From: Alistipes sp.
GTDB lineage: Bacteria; Bacteroidota; Bacteroidia; Bacteroidales; Rikenellaceae
Reading direction: 5' to 3'
DNA length: 51,305 bases
NCBI GenBank assembly: GCA_017451685.1
Contig: JAFTNV010000021.1
Location: 1-51,305 of the forward strand
The position numbers were made by a program, and so were the translations under genes. A model generated the notes under the pieces. That model ran no database searches and was not told the DNA's origin. It worked only from the letters and a program-made list of their open reading frames with translations. Of the stretch, positions 1-6,108 are shown piece after piece (the first letter of the stretch is position 1; every line of letters begins with the position of its first letter).

Positions 1-1
1 C

Positions 2-112
2 GGAATCTCACTTACTGATAAAACTCATTTGAGAGACCTCTTCGACAAATCAAATATCAACAATGTCAATGAACGATTCGGTTCTAGTGAACCAAATTTA
101 TTTAATTTTTAA
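2..112 (+). CDS. C-terminal fragment of a probable IS transposase (cut by window edge)
   Basis: An open frame enters from the left edge and ends at TAA 110-112, giving 36 residues that finish with the tail EPNLFNF. The stretch DKTHLRDLFDK followed by an F-rich end resembles the extreme C-terminus of IS4-type transposases common in Bacteroidales, but this is recognised from memory on a short fragment and no catalytic residue is in view. It is followed at once by a perfect inverted repeat and an AT-rich tail, which fits the end of an insertion sequence. Base composition is clearly more AT-rich than the genes from 0.3 kb onward, consistent with mobile DNA. It could also be the end of an unrelated small gene. 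Confidence 0.5.
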   Translation, partial: GISLTDKTHLRDLFDKSNINNVNERFGSSEPNLFNF

Positions 113-114
113 TC

Positions 115-140
115 GTCCACTTTTTTAGTGGACACTAGTG
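115..140. repeat. Perfect hairpin and palindrome at the likely IS end
   Basis: GTCCACT (115-121) and AGTGGAC (127-133) are perfect inverted repeats around five T residues, followed directly by the palindrome CACTAGTG (133-140). The hairpin begins three bases after the stop of the transposase-like frame. It may be the terminator of that gene or part of the right terminal repeat of the element. The left end lies outside the window, so terminal repeats and target duplication cannot be compared. Confidence 0.5.
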
Positions 141-172
141 TAATTACTGCTTGCGTTATTCAAATCTGGGTG

Positions 173-203
173 CAAAGGTACGCGCTATCATGGCGTGGGT
201 CAA
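173..203 (-). promoter_or_regulatory. Leftward Bacteroidota promoter pointing into the IS
   Basis: On the minus strand there is TTG (plus coordinates 201-203), a 20-base spacer, then TACCTTTG (173-180). This matches the Bacteroidota -33 TTG / -7 TAnnTTTG arrangement with ideal spacing. Transcription would start near 166 and run towards the IS at 1-140, so the gene it originally served should lie to the left of the element or has been separated by it. Confidence 0.6.
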
Positions 204-290
204 TCGCCATTATGCGGTAAATTACGACGACGACCACCCCTAAAACAAGGGATGATGTCCGTGATGCTCTCTTTCTCTTGGATGTGAGTG

Positions 291-638
291 CTACGCCAAT
301 GCTGGGGGTGCGCGTAGCGAGTGATGTGTGACGGGCGCAACCGCCACCTCGTATGCAGAGCGTATAAATAACTCTGCTATGCGGACTGTTGGTGTGATAG
401 AGGTCGTTGTCGCTGCCGACAATGCCTCGTAGTATGTCGAGCGCTCGATGCTCTCGGCGCTGTCGGTCGTATGGCTGTGTTCGGTTACGGGGCCAGCGAA
501 GATGTGCGAGTGTACAACCTCGATGCCGTCGATAATGTGGCTGTGGACAAAGAGCGTAGAGCCACACAGATGGAAGAGTACTTGTACCAAAAGCACCCAT
601 CCAAGCAACATGCGCCTATGTTCTCTACGTAGCCTCAT
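291..638 (-). CDS. Small His-rich exported or membrane-anchored protein
   Basis: The 115-residue product has a basic start and a hydrophobic segment (about residues 10-30) that can serve as signal peptide or anchor. It is followed by three HSH-type clusters (FVHSH, VVHSH, TEHSH) and a Ser/Thr-rich tail ending in LRAPPALA. I recall small Bacteroidales proteins with this layout, often upstream of TonB-dependent receptors, but no function is established to my knowledge. The spaced histidines suggest a metal-binding extracytoplasmic peptide, which is inference only. The ATG is nine bases downstream of the release factor 3 stop, so the two genes are probably co-transcribed. An overlapping frame at 160-600 on the same strand has no recognisable features and is taken as a shadow. 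Confidence 0.7.
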   Translation of the reverse strand: MRLRREHRRMLLGWVLLVQVLFHLCGSTLFVHSHIIDGIEVVHSHIFAGPVTEHSHTTDSAESIERSTYYEALSAATTTSITPTVRIAELFIRSAYEVAVAPVTHHSLRAPPALA

Positions 639-647
639 AGCGTGATG

Positions 648-2231
648 TTATACCTCCGATGTGAACTTGAAACGTATATCCTTGAAGTTATCCTGCGCCA
701 AGGCTAAGGCGTAGCTTGTGTCGGCAAGGAATACATCGCGGCCATGCTTATCTACGGCCATGTTCGTGTGCTTGCGACGCTTGAAATCGGCAAGTTGAGC
801 CTCGTTGTCGGACTCTATCCAGCACGCCTTGTGTATCGATATGGGCTCCCAGCGACACTTCGCGCCATACTCGTGCTCCAAGCGATACTGTATGACCTCG
901 AACTGAAGAGCTCCCACCGTGCCGATAATCTTACGGCCGTTGAGCGACGAGGTGAAGAGCTGCGCCACGCCCTCGTCCATAAGCTGGTCGATACCCTTTG
1001 CCAACTGCTTGAACTTCAGCGGGTCGGCATTCTCGATGTAGCGGAAGTGCTCGGGTGAGAACGAGGGTATGCCCGTGAACTTGAGCTTCTCGCCCTCGGT
1101 GAACGTGTCGCCAATCATGAATGTGCCCGTGTCGTGCAGACCTACGATGTCACCGGGGAAGGCCTCGTCGATTATCGACTTCTTCTCGGCCATGAAGGCT
1201 GTGGGCGACGAGAACTTAAGCTGCTTGCCGCTGCGCACATGGAGGTAGTTCTTGTTACGCTCGAAGCGTCCCGAGCATATCTTCATGAAGGCTATGCGGT
1301 CGCGGTGGTTGGGGTCCATGTTGGCGTGTATCTTGAAGATGAAGCCTGTGAGCTTAGGCTCTGCGGGCTCCACCAGACGAGTCTCTGTCGTTGCGTTGCG
1401 CGGTGAGGGGGCTATGCGTATGAAGCAGTCGAGGAGCTCACGCACACCGAAGTTATTCACTGCCGAGCCGAAGAATACTGGGGCAACCTCACCTGCGAGA
1501 TACTCCTCACGATTGAACGTGTCGTATACACCCTCCACGAGGTCTATGTTCTCGCGTAGCTGCGTGGCGAACTTCTCGCCTATGTATCCATCAATGTCGC
1601 TCGACGTGAGGTCGTTGATGTCTACGGTCGAGGCGTCGGCCGTCTGTCGCTCGTCGGACGTGAAGAGCGATAGGTTCTTCTCGTAGATGTTGTACACGCC
1701 CTTGAACGTGTCGCCCGACGATATGGGGAATGCTAAGGGGCGCACCCTGATTTTAAGCTCACGCTCCACCTCGTCGAGGAGGTCGAAGGGATCCTTCGAG
1801 GGGCGGTCGAGCTTGTTAATGAATACGATTACGGGGGTCTTGCGCATGCGACATACCTCCATCAGTCGGCGTGTCTGTGTCTCGACACCCTTGGCGCCGT
1901 CGATGACGATGATTACGGAGTCTACGGCCGTGAGCGTACGATATGTATCCTCGGCAAAGTCCTCGTGACCCGGAGTGTCGAGGATGTTAATCTTCACATC
2001 CTTGTACTCGAAGCCCATCACCGATGTAGCCACCGAGATACCACGCTGACGCTCAATCTCCATGAAGTCGGATGTAGCACCCTTCTTAATCTTGTTGCTC
2101 TTCACCGCGCCGGCAACGTGTATGGCGCCACCGAAGAGTAGCAACTTCTCGGTGAGCGTGGTCTTACCGGCATCGGGGTGTGCAATCACTGCAAATGTGC
2201 GTCGTCGTGTAATTTCATCTATAAGGGCCAT
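648..2231 (-). CDS. prfC: Peptide chain release factor 3 (RF3)
   Basis: RF3 is a cytoplasmic translational GTPase that removes RF1/RF2 from the ribosome after termination. The 527-residue product shows the GTPase motifs in order: AHPDAGKTTLTEK (G1), the switch region with ERQRGISV, DTPGHEDF (G3) and NKLDRPSKDPFDLLDE (G4), followed by the RF3-type central and C-terminal domains. The length is normal for the family. A longer frame to 2270 exists, but its extra 13 residues would cover the -7 promoter box at 2260-2267. The start at 2231 (MALIDEI) matches the family N-terminus. The small His-rich gene follows nine bases downstream. Confidence 0.95.
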   Translation of the reverse strand: MALIDEITRRRTFAVIAHPDAGKTTLTEKLLLFGGAIHVAGAVKSNKIKKGATSDFMEIERQRGISVATSVMGFEYKDVKINILDTPGHEDFAEDTYRTLTAVDSVIIVIDGAKGVETQTRRLMEVCRMRKTPVIVFINKLDRPSKDPFDLLDEVERELKIRVRPLAFPISSGDTFKGVYNIYEKNLSLFTSDERQTADASTVDINDLTSSDIDGYIGEKFATQLRENIDLVEGVYDTFNREEYLAGEVAPVFFGSAVNNFGVRELLDCFIRIAPSPRNATTETRLVEPAEPKLTGFIFKIHANMDPNHRDRIAFMKICSGRFERNKNYLHVRSGKQLKFSSPTAFMAEKKSIIDEAFPGDIVGLHDTGTFMIGDTFTEGEKLKFTGIPSFSPEHFRYIENADPLKFKQLAKGIDQLMDEGVAQLFTSSLNGRKIIGTVGALQFEVIQYRLEHEYGAKCRWEPISIHKACWIESDNEAQLADFKRRKHTNMAVDKHGRDVFLADTSYALALAQDNFKDIRFKFTSEV

Positions 2232-2259
2232 ATCTCCATATATATATTGTTTCGGGCGG

Positions 2260-2267
2260 CAAAGATA
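2260..2267 (-). promoter_or_regulatory. -7 box for prfC
   Basis: The minus strand reads TATCTTTG here, a perfect TAnnTTTG box, 28 bases upstream of the prfC start codon. No convincing -33 TTG is seen at the usual spacing. Its position excludes the longer prfC reading frame. Confidence 0.6.
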
Positions 2268-2314
2268 CAAAAAATTATTAGTAATACCCTAATTAATATA
2301 TCGAAAAAAAGTGT

Positions 2315-2338
2315 TACCTTTGCGGATTGATATCCGCA
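2315..2338 (+). promoter_or_regulatory. -7 box for glyS with a palindrome over the start site
   Basis: TACCTTTG at 2315-2322 is a perfect -7 box. It runs into the perfect inverted repeat TGCGGAT (2321-2327) and ATCCGCA (2332-2338) with a four-base loop, so the expected transcription start falls inside the hairpin. The palindrome could be an operator or a 5' leader stem protecting the mRNA. It ends 29 bases before the glyS ATG. Confidence 0.55.
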
Positions 2339-2367
2339 ATGAAAGGAAAACAAAAAATATATAAACT

Positions 2368-3912
2368 ATGACACAGGAAGAATTGTTTAAGAAGTTGGTC
2401 GCTCACTGCAAGGAGTATGGCTTCATATTCCCCTCAAGCGAGATTTACGACGGCCTCGGTGCCGTGTACGACTACGGCCAGAATGGCGTGGAGCTCAAGA
2501 ACAACATCAAGAGCTATTGGTGGGACTCTATGGTTAAGCTCAACGAGAACATCGTGGGCCTTGATGCTGCCATCTTCATGCACCCCCGCACATGGGAGGC
2601 CTCGGGCCACGTGGGTGCTTTCAACGACCCCCTTATCGACAATAAGGACTCGAAGAAGCGCTACCGCGCCGATGTCCTTGTGGAGGATTGGCTCGCCAAG
2701 CAGGAGGAGAAGATCGAGAAGGAGGTAGAGAAGGCTCATAAGCGCTTCAAGGAGAACTTCAACCGTGAGCAATACCTCGCAACCTCGCCTCGCGTGTTGG
2801 AGATTAAGGCTAAGATGGATGCTGTGCATGCACGCTTTGCCGAGGCGCTGAACAACAACGACCTCGCGGAGCTCCGCCAGATAATCCTCGACTGCGAGAT
2901 TGTGTGCCCCATCTCGGGTACGCGCAATTGGACGGATGTGCGTCAGTTCAACCTTATGTTCTCTACGCAGATGGGCTCTACGGCCGATGGCGCCAGCACC
3001 ATATACCTACGCCCCGAGACGGCGCAGGGTATCTTCGTGAACTACCTCAATGTGCAGAAGACGGGCCGTATGAAGCTCCCCTTCGGTATCGCGCAGATAG
3101 GTAAGGCCTTCCGTAACGAGATTGTTGCGCGCCAGTTTATCTTCCGTATGAGGGAGTTCGAGCAGATGGAGATGCAGTTCTTCGTGCAGCCCGGCACGGA
3201 GATGGAGTGGTGGAATAAGTGGAAGAATACACGTATGGCATGGCACCGCGCCTTGGGCTTCGGCGACGACAACTACCGCTTCCACGACCACGACAAGCTC
3301 GCCCACTACGCCAATGCTGCAACAGATGTGGAGTACAACTTCCCCTTCGGCTTCAAGGAGGTTGAGGGCATCCACTCGCGTACGGACTTCGACCTCGGTC
3401 GTCATCAGGAGTTCTCGGGCAAGAAGATTCAGTACTTCGACCCTGAGCGTGGTGAGAGCTATGTTCCCTATGTCGTTGAGACATCTATCGGTGTAGACCG
3501 TATGTTCTTGCAGATTATGTCGGCAGCATATACCGAGGAGAAGTTGGAGAATGGCGAGGAGCGCGTAGTGTTGCGCATCCCTGCACCCCTTGCACCTACG
3601 AAGGTTGCCGTCATGCCCCTTGTTAAGAAGGATGGCCTTCCCGAGGTTGCCCGCGAGATTATCGACATGCTACGCTTCGACTATAACGTGGCCTACGACG
3701 AGAAGGACTCTATCGGTAAGCGCTACCGTCGTCAGGATGCTATCGGTACGCCCTTCTGCGTTACCGTCGACCACCAGACCCTCGAGGATCGCACCGTCAC
3801 CGTGCGCCACCGCGACACTATGGAGCAGGAGCGCGTGGCTATCGACGAGCTCTACGCCTTGGTCGATGGCAAGGTAGCATTGCGCCACCTCCTTGCAAAG
3901 GTTAAGGCCTAA
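2368..3912 (+). CDS. glyS: Glycine--tRNA ligase, dimeric type
   Basis: This cytoplasmic class II aminoacyl-tRNA synthetase charges tRNA-Gly. The 514-residue protein is the single-chain (alpha2) type, not the alpha/beta type. It opens with FPSSEIYDGLGAVYDYGQNG and carries a class II motif 2 region (AFRNEIVARQFIFRMREFEQ). The glycine-pocket segment GIHSRTDFDLGRHQEF follows, and a C-terminal anticodon-binding domain starts near PTKVAVMPLVKKDG. Length and domain order are complete. The stop TAA overlaps the ruvX ATG (TAATG), so these two genes are translationally coupled and lead a three-gene plus-strand run glyS-ruvX-def. Confidence 0.96.
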   Translation: MTQEELFKKLVAHCKEYGFIFPSSEIYDGLGAVYDYGQNGVELKNNIKSYWWDSMVKLNENIVGLDAAIFMHPRTWEASGHVGAFNDPLIDNKDSKKRYRADVLVEDWLAKQEEKIEKEVEKAHKRFKENFNREQYLATSPRVLEIKAKMDAVHARFAEALNNNDLAELRQIILDCEIVCPISGTRNWTDVRQFNLMFSTQMGSTADGASTIYLRPETAQGIFVNYLNVQKTGRMKLPFGIAQIGKAFRNEIVARQFIFRMREFEQMEMQFFVQPGTEMEWWNKWKNTRMAWHRALGFGDDNYRFHDHDKLAHYANAATDVEYNFPFGFKEVEGIHSRTDFDLGRHQEFSGKKIQYFDPERGESYVPYVVETSIGVDRMFLQIMSAAYTEEKLENGEERVVLRIPAPLAPTKVAVMPLVKKDGLPEVAREIIDMLRFDYNVAYDEKDSIGKRYRRQDAIGTPFCVTVDHQTLEDRTVTVRHRDTMEQERVAIDELYALVDGKVALRHLLAKVKA

Positions 3913-4328
3913 TGTCGCGCCTCATAGCCATAGACTACGGCACGAAGCGCACGGGGTTGGCCGTCACCGACCCCTTGGGCATCATCGCCTCGCCCCTCGA
4001 GACTGTCGATACGAAGCAGTTGGAACGCTTTTTGGCGGACTACTTCGCGCGCGAGGATGTCGATACCATCGTTGTGGGCTACCCGCGACAGATGAACGGC
4101 AAGCCGTCGGATACTATGCGCTATGTAGAACCACTTATCGGGCGCCTGCGCCACGCCTACCCCGAGAAGAGGGTCGTTGCCTACGACGAGAGGTTTACCT
4201 CCGTGTTGGCGCAGCGCACCATCCTCCAGAGCGGCATCGGCAAGATGGCACGTAGGGATAAGAGCCTTGTGGATAAGGTCTCGGCAGCCATAATCCTCCA
4301 AGATTATATGGCATCAGTAGAAATGTAA
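3912..4328 (+). CDS. ruvX: Putative pre-16S rRNA nuclease / Holliday junction resolvase YqgF
   Basis: The protein is a member of the YqgF/RuvX family with an RNase H-like fold, implicated in 16S rRNA 5'-end maturation and proposed earlier as a Holliday junction resolvase. The 138-residue product begins SRLIAIDYGTKRTGLAVTD, which contains the conserved Asp of the DxGxxRxG motif. It continues with IVVGYPRQMNGKPSD, the VVAYDERFTSVLAQ acidic motif, and DKVSAAIILQDYM, which supplies the last conserved Asp. It is full length. Its start codon overlaps the glyS stop by one base and def follows 23 bases downstream. Confidence 0.92.
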   Translation: MSRLIAIDYGTKRTGLAVTDPLGIIASPLETVDTKQLERFLADYFAREDVDTIVVGYPRQMNGKPSDTMRYVEPLIGRLRHAYPEKRVVAYDERFTSVLAQRTILQSGIGKMARRDKSLVDKVSAAIILQDYMASVEM

Positions 4329-4351
4329 ATTTTAGATAGAGTAGAAACTTT

Positions 4352-4900
4352 ATGATATATCCGATCGTAATATATGGTTCGCAGATTCTGCGTAACGAGT
4401 CGGTGGATATCACCCCCGACTACCCCGAGCTTAAGAAGCTCATCGACGATATGTGGACTACGCTTGCCGAGGCTGAGGGTGTGGGTCTTGCTGCCCCGCA
4501 GATAGGCAAGAACATACGCCTCTTCATCGTCGATTGCACACCCTGGGGCGAGGATGACCCCACGCTTGCCGACTACCGCAGGGTGTTCATCAACCCCGAG
4601 ATATACGAGGAGTCGGAGGAGACGTCGCTCTTTGAGGAGGGGTGCCTCTCGCTCCCGGGCCTCCATGAGAATGTGCGTCGCCCCGTGACGATACGTATGC
4701 GCTACTTAGACGAGAACTTCGTTGAGCACGACGAGGAGTTCACGGGCAAGCCTGCGCGTGTCATCCAGCATGAGTACGACCATATCGAGGGCATGGTCTT
4801 TACCGACCACCTTGCCCCCCTTCGTCGCAACCTTATAAAGAACAAGCTTCAGAAGATGGCGCGTGGGTCGTACCGCGCAGCATACAAAACCAAGAGGTAA
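4352..4900 (+). CDS. def: Peptide deformylase
   Basis: Peptide deformylase removes the N-formyl group from nascent proteins in the cytoplasm using a metal ion, usually iron. All three family motifs are visible in the 182-residue product: GVGLAAPQIG (motif 1), EEGCLSLPG with the metal-binding Cys (motif 2) and HEYDHIEG, the HExxH-type motif 3 with two His ligands and the catalytic Glu. Length is normal. It is the last gene of glyS-ruvX-def. Its TAA stop is also the first three bases of an intergenic palindromic repeat. Confidence 0.95.
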   Translation: MIYPIVIYGSQILRNESVDITPDYPELKKLIDDMWTTLAEAEGVGLAAPQIGKNIRLFIVDCTPWGEDDPTLADYRRVFINPEIYEESEETSLFEEGCLSLPGLHENVRRPVTIRMRYLDENFVEHDEEFTGKPARVIQHEYDHIEGMVFTDHLAPLRRNLIKNKLQKMARGSYRAAYKTKR

Positions 4901-4988
4901 TTTGTTGTGATTAGGGAGTTTATAGAGATTAGGGAGCTTAGTGAATCTAAGGAAAAAAATATCCCTAATCTCTCTAAACTCCCTAATC
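4898..4988. repeat. Stop-anchored palindromic repeat with 27-bp arms
   Basis: The sequence TAATTTGTTGTGAT begins exactly at the def stop codon. It leads into an inverted repeat with arms at 4909-4935 and 4962-4988 (27 bp, one mismatch) and a 26-base loop that holds its own small stem (CTTAG/CTAAG). The arms are built from repeated TTAGGGAG-like units. It lies between convergent genes (def and the PNGase-like gene) and may act as a two-way terminator. A related hairpin is at 14423-14513. Confidence 0.75.
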
Positions 4989-5007
4989 TCCTTATATCCA
5001 ACCTCTC

Positions 5008-6105
5008 TTATCTATACAAGAACAAGTCGGCCATGACGATATACTGCGCTACGCCCTCGGCATTCGGAGCGTCGAACGACGACACGAAGCGCGGGAGGTC
5101 GATATCTATCGTCAGCGCACCGTCGACGATGGCGGCCTTATCCACGCTCCACCACTGTACATTCGCGGGGTTGCCTGGTGCCCAGTTTGCGCGGTCGTAG
5201 TTATACGTGCCCTGTTGCAGGTAGTTGTCGGCATTGGAGTAGAAGATGCGACCCTCGGCCGTCTGCTCCGTGCCGTTAACCTTAAATGTATAGCTATTCT
5301 CGTCGAACTCCGCCATGTTGTATGGCGTATAGTCGGGTCGCTCGGGGAAGGTGCCCTGGTCGTGACCGTGACCCGTGATGCTCAGACGCAGCTCCATGCT
5401 CGTCACGCCCGCGGGTATCGTTACGCTACGTAAGCCCATGCGCTCCTCGGCCTCGATGTCGTGGCCCGTAACGCCATACGCCCAGCCGCGGTAGCCGCTA
5501 TTGCCATTGTGGAACGAGTCGTAAAGGGGAATGATATCCACAACCTCGCGCTCGGGACTACCATCATATAGCAGGAAGCGCACCGCGAAACTATGCGCCC
5601 TCGTCTCGTCATTGTCGAAGCCGCCGTAGAAGTACGCAAACTCCACATCGCCCTGAAGCAGTGCGCGATACTCCGTGACGTCGATATAGAAGCGCTTCTG
5701 CCACGTGTCGTCGAACATGCCACCAAAGGGTGTGAAGGCGCGCGCTATCTCGAGCATCGTGCCAGTAGCCTTGTTGCGCACGAAGAGCATCGTCGTGCAG
5801 TCGTACTTCGCGGGGCCCGAGCCAAACGACCCCATGGTGTACTCCATGATTACGCGGCTTGACCTCCCCTCGGGGAAGGTGAGCGTGAACGTGGGGAGTG
5901 CCTCGCCTGCGTCGATATATCTTAGGTGCATCTCCTCGGACGACACCTCGGCCGTGGGTGCCACACTCACGGGGTTAAACTTGTAGAAGGGCTTGCGCTC
6001 GGCATCGGCTACGAGGTCATTGCGCGTGGCTATCACCTCGCCATCATCCGTGCTGCACGCCGCAAGCACGAATGATAGGAGTATGTATGTCAGCCTTTTA
6101 AGCAT
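5008..6105 (-). CDS. PNGase F-like peptide-N-glycanase, surface lipoprotein
   Basis: The protein likely releases N-linked glycans from glycoproteins by cleaving the Asn-glycan amide. It has 365 residues. A lipoprotein signal peptide ends LAAC with Cys17, followed by STDDGE; acidic residues just after the Cys are typical of surface export in Bacteroidota. Two beta-sandwich domains are suggested. The first has ARAFTPFGG (about 122-129) and RFYIDVTEY. The second has ITGHGHDQG (243-251), NMAEF with Glu266 at the place I would align with catalytic Glu206 of PNGase F, and the signature YDRANWAPG (303-311). Asp102 is a candidate for the other catalytic acid; that alignment is from memory. It starts three bases after the DPP IV-like gene stops, so they form one transcription unit for glycoprotein breakdown. 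Confidence 0.8.
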   Translation of the reverse strand: MLKRLTYILLSFVLAACSTDDGEVIATRNDLVADAERKPFYKFNPVSVAPTAEVSSEEMHLRYIDAGEALPTFTLTFPEGRSSRVIMEYTMGSFGSGPAKYDCTTMLFVRNKATGTMLEIARAFTPFGGMFDDTWQKRFYIDVTEYRALLQGDVEFAYFYGGFDNDETRAHSFAVRFLLYDGSPEREVVDIIPLYDSFHNGNSGYRGWAYGVTGHDIEAEERMGLRSVTIPAGVTSMELRLSITGHGHDQGTFPERPDYTPYNMAEFDENSYTFKVNGTEQTAEGRIFYSNADNYLQQGTYNYDRANWAPGNPANVQWWSVDKAAIVDGALTIDIDLPRFVSSFDAPNAEGVAQYIVMADLFLYR

Positions 6106-6108
6106 ACG

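Noticed and set aside
160-600. 146-residue minus-strand frame overlapping the His-rich small gene
   Set aside because: No signal, motif or sensible composition. It overlaps a better-supported gene in another frame and covers the leftward promoter.
2232-2270. Longer N-terminus for release factor 3
   Set aside because: The extra 13 codons overlap the -7 promoter box and do not match the family start.
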